This document shows, one piece after another, positions 56,185 through 64,000 of a stretch of 64,000 bases of DNA. How positions within the stretch are numbered: position 1 is the stretch's first letter; each line of letters starts with the position of its first letter. The translations under genes were made by a program, and so were the position numbers. The stretch is from Streptomyces sp. NBC_00083. GTDB taxonomy: Bacteria > Actinomycetota > Actinomycetes > Streptomycetales > Streptomycetaceae. The stretch is taken from the NCBI RefSeq assembly GCF_026343295.1, contig NZ_JAPELY010000001.1, positions 1,612,001-1,676,000 on the forward strand, written 5' to 3'. The notes under the pieces were generated by a model. It had not been told where the DNA came from. It was given only the letters and a program-made list of their open reading frames with translations, and did not search any database.

Positions 56185-58896
56185 ATGGCTGAGACAGCAT
56201 CGAAGAAGTCCCCGGACAACCGACCGCGCCTGCTCCTCATGGACGGGCACTCCCTGGCGTACCGGGCGTTCTTCGCGCTGCCCGCGGAGAACTTCACCAC
56301 CGCGACGGGCCAGCCGACCAACGCGGTCTACGGCTTCATGTCCATGCTCGCGAACACCCTGCGTGACGAGGCGCCCACGCACTTCGCGGTCGCGTTCGAC
56401 GTGTCCCGCAAGACGTGGCGTTCCACGGAGTTCCCCGAGTACAAGGCGAACCGGTCGAAGACCCCGGACGAGTTCAAGGGCCAGGTCGAGCTGATCGGCG
56501 AGCTGCTCGACGCGATGCACGTCGACCGGTTCGCGACCGACGGGTTCGAGGCGGACGACATCATCGCCACGCTGGCCACCCAGGCCGAGGCGGCCGGTTT
56601 CGACGTCCTGATCGTCACCGGTGACCGCGACTCCTTCCAGCTGGTCTCCGACCACGTGACCGTCCTCTACCCCACCAAGGGCGTCTCGGAGCTGACCCGG
56701 TTCACCCCGGCGAAGGTCGAGGAGAAGTACGGCCTGACCCCGGCGCAGTACCCGGACTTCGCGGCGCTGCGCGGCGACCCGTCGGACAACCTGCCGGGCA
56801 TCCCCGGTGTCGGTGAGAAGACCGCCGCGAAGTGGATCAACCAGTTCGGTTCGTTCGCGGAGCTCGTGGAGCGCGCCGAGGAGGTCAAGGGCAAGGCCGG
56901 GCAGAACTTCCGCGACCATCTCGACGCGGTGAAGCTCAACCGCCGCCTCACCGAGATGGTCAAGGACGTGGAGCTGCCCAAGGGCCCGGCCGAGCTGGAG
57001 CGCGCCGCCTATGACCGCGCCGCGTTGACCGGCGTCCTCGACGTCCTGGAGATCCGCAACCCGTCGCTGCGCGAGCGGCTGCTCGCCGTCGACCCGGGCG
57101 CGGACGAGGCGCAGGCGCCCGAGCCGGCCGCCGGTGTCGACGTCGACGGCACCGTCCTCGGCGCGGGCGAACTCGCTCCGTGGCTGGCCGAGCACGGCGG
57201 GCAGCCGCTCGGTGTGGCCACCGTCGACACCTGGGCGCTCGGCGCCGGAAGCGTCACCGAGATCGCGCTGGCCGCGGCGGACGGGGCGGCCGGCTGGTTC
57301 GACCCGGCGCTGATCGACGAGGCCGACGAGCGGGCCTTCGCCGCGTGGATGGCCGACGCCGCCCAGCCCAAGATCATGCACAACGCCAAGGCCGCCATGC
57401 GGGTCTTCCCCGAGCACGGCTGGAGCATCGCCGGCGTCTCCATGGACACCGCGCTCGCCGCCTACCTCGTCAAGCCCGGCCGCCGCTCCTTCGCCCTGGA
57501 CGCCCTGTCGATCGAGTACCTCGGCCGTGAGCTGGCCCCGGCCGGCGCCGCCGACGGGCAGCTCGCGTTCGGCGCGGACGACGAGGCGGAGGCCGCCGCC
57601 CTGATGACGCAGGCACGAGCCGTCCTCGACCTGGGCGGCGCGTTCACCGAGCGCCTCAAGGAGGTCGGCGCCACCGACCTGCTGCACTACGTGGAACTGC
57701 CCACCTCGCTCCTCCTGGCCCGCATGGAGCGGTACGGCATCGCGGCCGACCGCGCCCACCTGGAAGCGATGGAGCAGCAGTTCGCCGGCGCGGTCCAGCA
57801 GGCCGTCAAGGAGGCGCACGCCTCGGTGGGCCACGAGTTCAACCTGGGCTCGCCCAAGCAGCTCCAGGAAGTCCTCTTCGGCGAACTGGCCCTGCCCAAG
57901 ACGAAGAAGACCAAGACCGGCTACACCACCGACGCCGACGCGCTGGCCTGGCTCGCCGCCCAGACCGAGCACGAGCTGCCCGTCGTCATGCTGCGCCACC
58001 GCGAGCAGGCCAAACTGCGCGTCACCGTCGAAGGCCTGGTCAAGACGATCGCGGCGGACGGCCGCATCCACACCACGTTCAACCAGACCGTCGCCGCGAC
58101 CGGCCGGCTCTCCTCCACCGACCCCAACCTGCAGAACATCCCCGTCCGCACCGACGAGGGCCGCGCGATCAGGCGGGGCTTCGTGGTCGGCGAGGGGTAC
58201 GAGTCGCTGCTCACCGCGGACTACAGCCAGATCGAACTGCGCGTGATGGCCCACCTGTCGGAGGACGCGGGCCTCATCGAGGCGTTCGCCTCCGGCGAGG
58301 ACCTCCACACCACGGTCGCCTCCCAGGTCTTCGGCGTCGCCAAGTCCGAGGTCGACCCGGAGATGCGGCGCAAGATCAAGGCGATGTCGTACGGCCTGGC
58401 CTACGGCCTGTCCGCGTTCGGCCTGTCGCAGCAGCTGAACATCGAGGCCGGCGAGGCGCGCGGCCTGATGGACACGTTCTTCGAGCGCTTCGGCGGCGTA
58501 CGCGAGTATCTGCAGCGCGCCGTCGAGGAGGCCCGCGCGACGGGCTACACGGAGACGATGCTGGGCCGGCGCCGCTACCTGCCGGACCTCAACAGCGACA
58601 ACCGCCAGCGCCGAGAGATGGCCGAGCGGATGGCGCTCAACGCCCCGATCCAGGGCACCGCGGCGGACATCGTGAAGGTCGCGATGCTGAACGTGGACCG
58701 CGCCCTGACCGAAGCGGGCCTCACCTCCCGCCTGTTGCTCCAGGTTCATGACGAAATCGTCCTGGAAGTCGCACCCGGCGAACGCGAGAAGGTCGAGGCG
58801 CTGGTCCGCCGCGAGATGGCGGGAGCGGTGCAACTGCGCGCTCCGCTCGACGTGTCGGTGGGCTCGGGCAACGACTGGGAGTCCGCGGCGCACTGA
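56185..58896 (+). CDS. polA: DNA polymerase I
   Basis: 903 residues. N-terminal 5'-nuclease domain (LLMDGHSLAYRAFFALPAEN, FEADDIIATLATQAE, VTGDRDSFQLV, and the H3TH GIPGVGEKTAAKW). The middle 3'-5' exonuclease-like domain lacks the catalytic acids: VATVDTWALG replaces the usual FDxE, so proofreading is predicted lost, as in other actinobacterial PolA. The polymerase domain is complete: ATGRLSSTDPNLQNIPVRT, LLTADYSQIELRVMAHLS, RKIKAMSYGLAYGLSAFGLS and QVHDEIVLEV. Works in Okazaki-fragment processing and repair. Start at 56185; a 20-bp stem terminator follows. Confidence 0.97.
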   Translation: MAETASKKSPDNRPRLLLMDGHSLAYRAFFALPAENFTTATGQPTNAVYGFMSMLANTLRDEAPTHFAVAFDVSRKTWRSTEFPEYKANRSKTPDEFKGQVELIGELLDAMHVDRFATDGFEADDIIATLATQAEAAGFDVLIVTGDRDSFQLVSDHVTVLYPTKGVSELTRFTPAKVEEKYGLTPAQYPDFAALRGDPSDNLPGIPGVGEKTAAKWINQFGSFAELVERAEEVKGKAGQNFRDHLDAVKLNRRLTEMVKDVELPKGPAELERAAYDRAALTGVLDVLEIRNPSLRERLLAVDPGADEAQAPEPAAGVDVDGTVLGAGELAPWLAEHGGQPLGVATVDTWALGAGSVTEIALAAADGAAGWFDPALIDEADERAFAAWMADAAQPKIMHNAKAAMRVFPEHGWSIAGVSMDTALAAYLVKPGRRSFALDALSIEYLGRELAPAGAADGQLAFGADDEAEAAALMTQARAVLDLGGAFTERLKEVGATDLLHYVELPTSLLLARMERYGIAADRAHLEAMEQQFAGAVQQAVKEAHASVGHEFNLGSPKQLQEVLFGELALPKTKKTKTGYTTDADALAWLAAQTEHELPVVMLRHREQAKLRVTVEGLVKTIAADGRIHTTFNQTVAATGRLSSTDPNLQNIPVRTDEGRAIRRGFVVGEGYESLLTADYSQIELRVMAHLSEDAGLIEAFASGEDLHTTVASQVFGVAKSEVDPEMRRKIKAMSYGLAYGLSAFGLSQQLNIEAGEARGLMDTFFERFGGVREYLQRAVEEARATGYTETMLGRRRYLPDLNSDNRQRREMAERMALNAPIQGTAADIVKVAMLNVDRALTEAGLTSRLLLQVHDEIVLEVAPGEREKVEALVRREMAGAVQLRAPLDVSVGSGNDWESAAH

Positions 58897-58923
58897 GGCC
58901 GCGGGCCCGGGAGCCCGGCTCGT

Positions 58924-58968
58924 CGCAGGCCGCGGCCGGTGGAACATCTCCACCGGCCGCGGCCTGCG
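58924..58968 (+). terminator. Terminator after polA, 20-bp stem
   Basis: Perfect 20-bp inverted repeat, left arm 58924-58943 beginning CGCAGGCCGCGGCC and right arm 58949-58968, with the loop ACATC. It lies 27 bases after the polA stop. The rest of the 302-base gap up to 59198 shows nothing else that I can recognise. Confidence 0.8.
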
Positions 58969-59198
58969 CGTTAGCCGCCCGTTAGCGGTGAGCCGTTCAA
59001 TGGCAGACGACACCCGGCTGCCGTCTGCCGTATGGACGCCTGCCGTCCGCCTGATGCCTGCCGCCGGTACGGCACACGTGGCGAATCAGTGAAAAGCGGT
59101 CGGGCCACGGTGCCGTCGCACAGACGGTTGCCGTAATGTCACCTGCGTTCGAGCGCCGGGGAGCGCGAACAGCCGAGTACCGGGGAGGGACTTGACGT

Positions 59199-60923
59199 AT
59201 GGCACCGCACATGGGCCGACGACTGCGCAAGGGAGCGGGGACCACGGCGGTGGCCGCGCTGGCGGTGGCGGCGCTTTCCGCGTCGCAGGCGCCGGGGATC
59301 GTACACGCGAGCAGCCCGACCGACCAGGCCGCCTCGGACGTGACGCCGTCGCCCACGCCTGACGCTCCGGCCTCGGGCAACTCCCCGTACTACACCGACC
59401 TGCCGCCCCTCACGTCGCCGACGCCGCCGCCCGCCGCGTCGAACCCGCCGGTGGGCCAGCTGCCCGCCGGTGACCAGCAGGGCATACCGGCGACGGTCCT
59501 CGACGCGTACCAGAAGGCACAGGCCGCCCTCGCCCGGGACAGGCCCAACTGCCACCTCCCCTGGCAGCTGCTCGGCGGCATCGGCAAGGTCGAGTCGGGC
59601 CACGCCAACGGCGGGCGCGTCGACGCCAACGGCACCACGCTCACGCCGATCCTCGGCCCCGTGCTCAACGGTGCGGGCTTCGCCAACATCACCGACACCG
59701 ACCACGGCCTCTACGACGGCGACTCGGTGCACGACCGGGCGGTCGGGCCCATGCAGTTCATCCCGTCGACCTGGGCGTCCTCGGGCCGCGACGGCAACGG
59801 CGACGGTGTCAAGGACCCGAACAACGTCTACGACGCGGCGCTCGCCGCCGGTTTCTACCTGTGTGGCCATGGACGCGACGTCGCGGTCAAGGCCGATCTG
59901 GACCGGGCGATCCTGAGCTACAACCAGTCGCAGGAGTACCTGACGACGGTCACGACGTGGTTCGACTTCTACCGGCGCGGCACCCACGAGGTTCCCGACG
60001 GCACGGGCTCCCTGCCCGGTCGCCGCAGCGACCAGAGCTCCGGCAGACTGTCGACGCCGACGGCGCCGCCCAGCACCCCGGCGTCCGGACCGAGCTCGAA
60101 GCCCGGCTCCCGGCCCACGACGAAGCCGACCACCCCGGCGACACCGCCCACGGTGCCGGCCAAGCCCCCGGTGACGCCCACCAAGCCCGGCGGCGACGCG
60201 ACGCCGACGCCGGTGCCGCGCCCCAAGACGCTGGAGAGCACCGGCGCCAAGGAGCTGACGGCGTTCGCCGGCGGCGCCTTCTCCGGACAGCCGACGGTGC
60301 GGGTGACATCCGACTCCGGCAAGACGATGGCGCACGTGACCGTCAAGTTCGAGATCGTCGGCGACACGGACACCCGCTTCGCCGGCGGCGCCACCACCGC
60401 GAACGCGCAGACCGCGGCCGACGGCACGGTGGCGGCCCCGGCCCTGAAGGCCGGCGAGAAGACCGGCACCTTCACGGTGCGCGCCACCGTCGTCACCTCC
60501 GCGCTGCCCGCCGTCGAGTGGAAGGCGACCGTCGTCGCCCGGCAGGCCGACGGGATCACGCGCGGCGACACGAAGGCGCTGACGGCGGCGCCCGGCGGCG
60601 AGTTCGCCGACGTCGTGTCGCTCAAGGCGACCTACAAGGGCGCCGTGGCCTCCGGTGTCGCGGCCACCGCGACCATGATCGAGACCCCGGCGGCGGGCGC
60701 CGACCCCAAGGCCGCGCCCAAGGTCAACGACAAGGGCCCCTACTTCAAGGACGCCAAGAACAACCCGGTCCGCGAAGTGAAGGACCTGAAGACCGACGCG
60801 AAGGGCCTCCTGGTCCTGCCGAAGATGTACGCGGACGGCCAGAGCGGCACGTTCCTGCTGCGCATCACCACCGAGGGCGGCGCCACGCTCACCGTCGAGC
60901 TCAAGGTGGCCGCCGCCTCCTGA
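59199..60923 (+). CDS. Secreted lytic transglycosylase-like protein with C-terminal beta domains
   Basis: 574 residues. A signal peptide (GTTAVAALAVAALSASQAPG) is followed by a Pro/Thr-rich stretch, then a MltB-like lysozyme domain at about 95-265: PWQLLGGIGKVESGHANGGR (E is the likely catalytic acid), VGPMQFIPSTWASSG, DGNGDGVKDPNNVYDAALAA and YNQSQEYLTTV. A second Pro/Thr-rich linker (about 270-345) leads to two bacterial Ig-like or intimin-like repeats: VRVTSDSGKTMAHVTVKFEI and the following KALTAAPGGEFADVVSLKAT. Cuts peptidoglycan during growth or spore germination; exact role unknown. Confidence 0.85.
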   Translation: MAPHMGRRLRKGAGTTAVAALAVAALSASQAPGIVHASSPTDQAASDVTPSPTPDAPASGNSPYYTDLPPLTSPTPPPAASNPPVGQLPAGDQQGIPATVLDAYQKAQAALARDRPNCHLPWQLLGGIGKVESGHANGGRVDANGTTLTPILGPVLNGAGFANITDTDHGLYDGDSVHDRAVGPMQFIPSTWASSGRDGNGDGVKDPNNVYDAALAAGFYLCGHGRDVAVKADLDRAILSYNQSQEYLTTVTTWFDFYRRGTHEVPDGTGSLPGRRSDQSSGRLSTPTAPPSTPASGPSSKPGSRPTTKPTTPATPPTVPAKPPVTPTKPGGDATPTPVPRPKTLESTGAKELTAFAGGAFSGQPTVRVTSDSGKTMAHVTVKFEIVGDTDTRFAGGATTANAQTAADGTVAAPALKAGEKTGTFTVRATVVTSALPAVEWKATVVARQADGITRGDTKALTAAPGGEFADVVSLKATYKGAVASGVAATATMIETPAAGADPKAAPKVNDKGPYFKDAKNNPVREVKDLKTDAKGLLVLPKMYADGQSGTFLLRITTEGGATLTVELKVAAAS

Positions 60924-60949
60924 CGGGCCCCCGGTCCCCGCTTCCCCAG

Positions 60950-60982
60950 CAGCCCCTTTGCCGCCCCGCGGCAGAGGGGCTG
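60950..60982 (+). terminator. Terminator after the transglycosylase gene
   Basis: CAGCCCCT (60950-60957) / AGGGGCTG (60975-60982) with inner TGCCGC (60959-60964) / GCGGCA (60968-60973) and a 3-base loop, 26 bases after the stop. Confidence 0.7.
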
Positions 60983-61059
60983 TTCGACGTGTTCTCATCT
61001 CGGCCGGGCGTTGCTACGGTGCCCACTCCTGACGCCCCATCAGCTCCCGGAGGCCGAGC

Positions 61060-61215
61060 ATGCGCGCCCTGATAGCCGCCGCGATCGGGCTGGCCGCCGC
61101 CCTCGCCCTCGTCCTGACGGTCTCCGCCATCGGCGCCCCCGAGGGCACGACCTCGCCCAAGCCCCTGCTCACCACCGTGCCCAGCGCCCCCGGGAAGATC
61201 ACGCAGACCAAATAG
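61060..61215 (+). CDS. SPW_0924-type micro-protein
   Basis: 51 residues, found by translating the sequence directly. It starts MRALIAAAIGLAAALALVLT and has one membrane helix or uncleaved signal at residues 4-24, then a short Pro/Thr-rich exposed tail (GTTSPKPLLTTVPSAPGKIT). GGAGG lies 7-11 bases before the ATG. It matches the short conserved Streptomyces family known as SPW_0924, for which no function is known. Placed upstream of the DUF3068 gene with an 86-base gap containing a short tandem repeat. Confidence 0.75.
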   Translation: MRALIAAAIGLAAALALVLTVSAIGAPEGTTSPKPLLTTVPSAPGKITQTK

Positions 61216-61230
61216 CGCCCACTTGGGCCC

Positions 61231-61261
61231 AGTTGAGCTACAGCACGAGTTGAGCTACAGC
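61231..61261 (+). repeat. Direct repeat upstream of the DUF3068 gene
   Basis: AGTTGAGCTACAGC occurs at 61231-61244 and 61248-61261 (17 bases start to start), with a third partial copy CAGTTGAGGG near 61281. Located 40-70 bases before the start codon, so it could be a regulator binding array or simple duplication. Confidence 0.5.
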
Positions 61262-61301
61262 CCCAGTAGAGATCCGGCCCCAGTTGAGGGAGAGCAGGTC
61301 C

Positions 61302-62297
61302 ATGCGACGCAAAGCCAGTCTCGTCCTGCTCGCCCTCGCCGTGTTCTTCGCCGCGCTGTCGCCCCTGCTGCGCTGGTACGCCTTCCCACGCCTCGCGAAG
61401 ATCCCGCCCAGTCAGTACCAGGAAGCTGTCCTCGAAGCGAAGAACGCCACCCTCATCGACTACGCCACCATGCAGTCCAAGACGGTTCCCAAGGTCACGG
61501 TCGTCCAGACGCTGAAGGGCAACGTGGAGGCGGCCAAGGAGATCGAGAAGAGCGCCGGCAAGGACGTCGTGGTGTGGGACACCCTCTCCTACGTGCAGGG
61601 CCCCGACGGCAAGATGGTCTCCCAGATACCCGAGCGCTACATCTTCGACGCCCACACCCAGGCACCCGTCCACGCCACCGGCGAGATGGTCGACGGGGAC
61701 GCCGTCCAGCGCAAGGGCATCGAGTTCAAGTGGCCGTTCCTGACGGAGAAGCGGGACTACGAGTACTTCGACTTCCAGGCCCGAACCTCCGCGCCCATCC
61801 ACTACAAGGGCACCCAGAAGTTCCACGGACTCGACGTCTACTACTTCGAGCAGACCATCCCCTGGACCAAAGTGCCCTACCCGAAGAAGATGCCGCTGCC
61901 CGGAATCGACTCCAGCACTCTGGAGAAGACCACCGGCACCTCCCTCTGGTACACCACCACCCGCAAGTTCTGGATCGACCCGGTCACCGGCGCGCCGGTC
62001 AACGGCGAGGAGATGAACCAGGAGGAGATGCGCGGCGGCACCCTCCTCGGCGGCCGCGACAAGGTCACCGTGTTCGCCGGCGACGTCAAGATGCGCCCCG
62101 ACTACGTCGACTACACCGTGGACCTGGTCAAGAAGAACCGCGTTCTGGTCCTGCTGCTCACCTCCTACCTCCCGTGGGGGTTCCTCGGGCTCGCCCTGGT
62201 CCTGCTCGCCCTCTCCCTGTGGCTCGAAGCACGCACCCGGCGCCCCGGCGGCCCGCCCACCGGTGTGAGCGAACCCCTCGAACCCGTGATGACCTGA
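61302..62297 (+). CDS. DUF3068-domain membrane protein (porin PorA-like family)
   Basis: 331 residues with an ATG start and GGGAGAG upstream. N-terminal membrane helix (ASLVLLALAVFFAALSPLLR), large extracytoplasmic domain and a C-terminal membrane helix (VLLLTSYLPWGFLGLALVLLAL) ending in an Arg-rich cytoplasmic tail. DUF3068 pattern: KNATLIDYATMQSKTVP, IPERYIFDAHTQAPVHATGE and TRKFWIDPVTGAPVNGEEMN. The family is often labelled porin PorA-like in actinobacteria without evidence of pore function. Probably an envelope protein anchored at both ends. Confidence 0.8.
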   Translation: MRRKASLVLLALAVFFAALSPLLRWYAFPRLAKIPPSQYQEAVLEAKNATLIDYATMQSKTVPKVTVVQTLKGNVEAAKEIEKSAGKDVVVWDTLSYVQGPDGKMVSQIPERYIFDAHTQAPVHATGEMVDGDAVQRKGIEFKWPFLTEKRDYEYFDFQARTSAPIHYKGTQKFHGLDVYYFEQTIPWTKVPYPKKMPLPGIDSSTLEKTTGTSLWYTTTRKFWIDPVTGAPVNGEEMNQEEMRGGTLLGGRDKVTVFAGDVKMRPDYVDYTVDLVKKNRVLVLLLTSYLPWGFLGLALVLLALSLWLEARTRRPGGPPTGVSEPLEPVMT

Positions 62298-62366
62298 GCG
62301 CCGCTCCCGTCCGCCGTTACCGAGGCGCCGCTCCAGCCGCTCATGGCCGGAACGCCGCCCGGACCG

Positions 62367-64000
62367 TCATGACCCCAGCCGTGCCTTGGTGAACCGCGTC
62401 GCCTGCGCCCGGGTCGGATCCTCCGGCCACGGATGCTTGGGGTAGCGGCCGCGCAGCTCGGCCCGCACGGCGCGGTATCCCTCGCGCCAGAAGTTCGCCA
62501 GGTCGGCGGTGACCGCGGCCGGCCGCCCGGCGGGGGAGAGCAGATGGACCAGGACGGGCACCCCGGCCACCTCCGGTGTGCCGTCCAGACCGAACATCTC
62601 CTGCAACTTGACGGCCAGGACCGGCTGTTCACCCCCGTACTCCACCCGTATCCGCGAGCCGCTGGGCACGAGGATCCGCTCGGGCGCCAGCTCGTCCAGG
62701 CGCGCCGCCTCCCCGGTCGCCCACGGCAGCAGCCGGTTGAGCGCGGCGCCCGCCTCGATCCGGCCGAGGTCGGCCCGGCGCCGGGCCCGCGACAGCTCGG
62801 GCTCCAGCCAGGCGTCGGGCCGGGCGAGCAGGGCCGCGTCGGCCACATCGGGCCAGGGCGGGCCGAGCACCCGGTGCAGGAAGGCGAGCCGCTCGCGCAG
62901 GTTCACCGCGTCACGGGTCCAGCGCAGCAGTCCGAGCCCCTCCCGCGCGAGCCCGTCGAGAAGGGCGTCCCGCACCAGACCCGTGTCCGGGCTCTTCAAC
63001 GGGCGTACGGCCAGCTCGACCGCGCCGAGCCTCGACACCCGGCGGGCCACGACGTCCCCGTCCTCCCAGTGCACCTCCTCTCCCTGCGCCAGCAGGTGTC
63101 CCGCGGCGAGCCGGGCGGTCTCCTCGTCGATGACGCAGGCCAGCCGCACCCGGGCGGACGCCGCCTGCACCGGCCGGTCCGCGACGGCCACCGCGAGCCA
63201 GCCCGCGGAGCCGAGCCCGGACCCATCGGCCACCTCGGCGCCGGTGCCCGACACCATCAGGAACGCGCCGCCCCCACGCGCCCGCGCCACCCGTTCGGGA
63301 AACGCCAGGGCCGCGACGAGCCCGGCGGCCGCCTCGGCGGAACCCCGCTCGGGGTGGCTCCCGGCGAACGCGGTGAGGCGCCGCACCTCCTGCGTCCAGC
63401 GCCCCGCGTATCCGTCCCCGCCCCGGCGCGCGGTGCGCCAGGCCGCCGCCAGGTCGTCCCCGTACTCGCGCGGCGGTTCCTCGCTGAGCAGCGCCACCAC
63501 TTCGGCGGCCCGCCGGCCCCCGACCTCCGCGGCCCCGTCGAGGAGCGCGCGGGCGAGCCGGGGGTGCACCCCGAGCCGGGACATCCGGGTGCCCCGCTCG
63601 GTGGCGCGGCCCTGCCCGTCCACCGCCCCGATCGCCGAGAGCACCGCTCGGGCCGCGGCCATCGCGCCCGCCGGAGGTGCGTCGAGCAGGGCGAGGCCCT
63701 CGGCCGACGGGTCGCCCCAGCAGGCGGTCTGCAGGGCGAAGGCGGCCAGGTCGGCGACCTTGATCTCGGGGGCGGGGAAGCGCGGCAGCCGGCTGTTCTC
63801 CGCCTCGGTCCAGCAGCGGTAGACCGCGCCCGGCGCCTCACGCCCGGCCCGGCCGGCGCGCTGGCGTGCGGCGGCCTGCGAGGCCCTGACCGTGGTCAGC
63901 GCGCCGAGACCCCGGGCATGGTCGACCCGCGGCTCGCGGGCCAGGCCGCAGTCCACCACCACCCGCACCCCCGGCACGGTCAGTGACGACTCGGCGACCG
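62367..64000 (-). CDS. hrpB: ATP-dependent helicase HrpB, C-terminal part (cut by window edge)
   Basis: About 544 residues of the C-terminal part are present; the gene continues beyond position 64000, and the visible frame just past 63977 reads VAESSLTVPGVRVVVDCGLA, the motif V/VI region of DEAH helicases. QRAGRAGREAPGAVYR is motif VI. After the helicase core follow the helicase-associated domain (RMSRLGVHPRLARALLDGAA) and the HrpB-specific C-terminal domain ending in FWREGYRAVRAELRGRYPKH and PWPEDPTRAQATRFTKA. HrpB is a conserved bacterial RNA/DNA helicase of uncertain role. ATG-initiated start not in the window. Confidence 0.92.
   Translation of the reverse strand, partial: VAESSLTVPGVRVVVDCGLAREPRVDHARGLGALTTVRASQAAARQRAGRAGREAPGAVYRCWTEAENSRLPRFPAPEIKVADLAAFALQTACWGDPSAEGLALLDAPPAGAMAAARAVLSAIGAVDGQGRATERGTRMSRLGVHPRLARALLDGAAEVGGRRAAEVVALLSEEPPREYGDDLAAAWRTARRGGDGYAGRWTQEVRRLTAFAGSHPERGSAEAAAGLVAALAFPERVARARGGGAFLMVSGTGAEVADGSGLGSAGWLAVAVADRPVQAASARVRLACVIDEETARLAAGHLLAQGEEVHWEDGDVVARRVSRLGAVELAVRPLKSPDTGLVRDALLDGLAREGLGLLRWTRDAVNLRERLAFLHRVLGPPWPDVADAALLARPDAWLEPELSRARRRADLGRIEAGAALNRLLPWATGEAARLDELAPERILVPSGSRIRVEYGGEQPVLAVKLQEMFGLDGTPEVAGVPVLVHLLSPAGRPAAVTADLANFWREGYRAVRAELRGRYPKHPWPEDPTRAQATRFTKARLGS

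Noticed and set aside
57179..57700. Missing exonuclease acids in PolA, considered as damage.
   Set aside because: The reading frame is intact and loss of the 3'-5' exonuclease residues is known for actinobacterial PolA, so it is a lineage feature.

Overview
The window is a high-GC actinobacterial chromosome segment, almost certainly Streptomyces. The evidence is third-position G/C codon use, many GTG starts, four-base ATGA/GTGA gene overlaps, long GC-rich hairpin terminators without U-runs, and gene content typical of the genus: an S. griseus-type trypsin, an RNase Sa-type ribonuclease, an SPW_0924-type micro-protein and a DesA/DesB-type pair. The polA - liv ABC operon - ANTAR regulator - pyruvate kinase - nucleotidase block is standard Streptomyces core chromosome. 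No phage, insertion sequence, rRNA or CRISPR array was found; there is one tRNA gene.

Layout. 0-5.2 kb and 10.0-16.2 kb: two halves of a KstR2-type regulon for degradation of the last two steroid rings (HIP pathway). The first half holds two acyl-CoA dehydrogenases, IpdF-like SDR, KstR2 and FadA6. The second holds EchA20, IpdA, IpdB, IpdC, a secreted tyrosine phosphatase and two more SDRs. Each half has a divergent promoter carrying nearly the same 17-bp operator. Between them (5.2-9.8 kb) lie a cold-shock protein and DEAD-box helicase pair with an attenuator-like intergenic region, and a three-gene type VII secretion-like module ending in a lipoprotein.

16.3-22.3 kb: RNase Sa-like secreted RNase, then a six-gene operon (binding protein, two permeases, ATPase, HAD phosphatase, GntR regulator) with tandem operators at its head. 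22.4-30.7 kb: secreted and surface functions (zinc metallopeptidase, trypsin, two-component system, GH101 endo-alpha-N-acetylgalactosaminidase) separated by clusters of a 167-bp intergenic repeat. 30.7-44.7 kb: GH35 beta-galactosidase with a divergent AraC regulator, chorismate mutase, arylamine N-acetyltransferase, aminopeptidase N, an orphan DesA/DesB pair, a Tat-exported 5'-nucleotidase, a SIMPL protein and pyruvate kinase.

44.7-46.5 kb: a LAGLIDADG-like gene, an atypical tRNA with a CAA anticodon, and the ANTAR response regulator. This locus sits at the centre of a strong reversal of strand composition: the + strand is C-rich to the left and G-rich to the right, whichever strand the genes are on. 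46.5-52.6 kb: the branched-chain amino-acid ABC transporter livKHMGF. 52.6-64 kb: a lipoprotein, a PaaI-type thioesterase, an FdhF/YdeP-type molybdopterin oxidoreductase, DNA polymerase I, a secreted lytic transglycosylase-like protein, a micro-protein, a DUF3068 membrane protein, and HrpB helicase cut by the window edge.

The points most worth following up are the split KstR2 regulon, the skew reversal centred on the LAGLIDADG/tRNA locus, the cspA-helicase attenuator, the type VII-like trio and the orphan siderophore gene pair.
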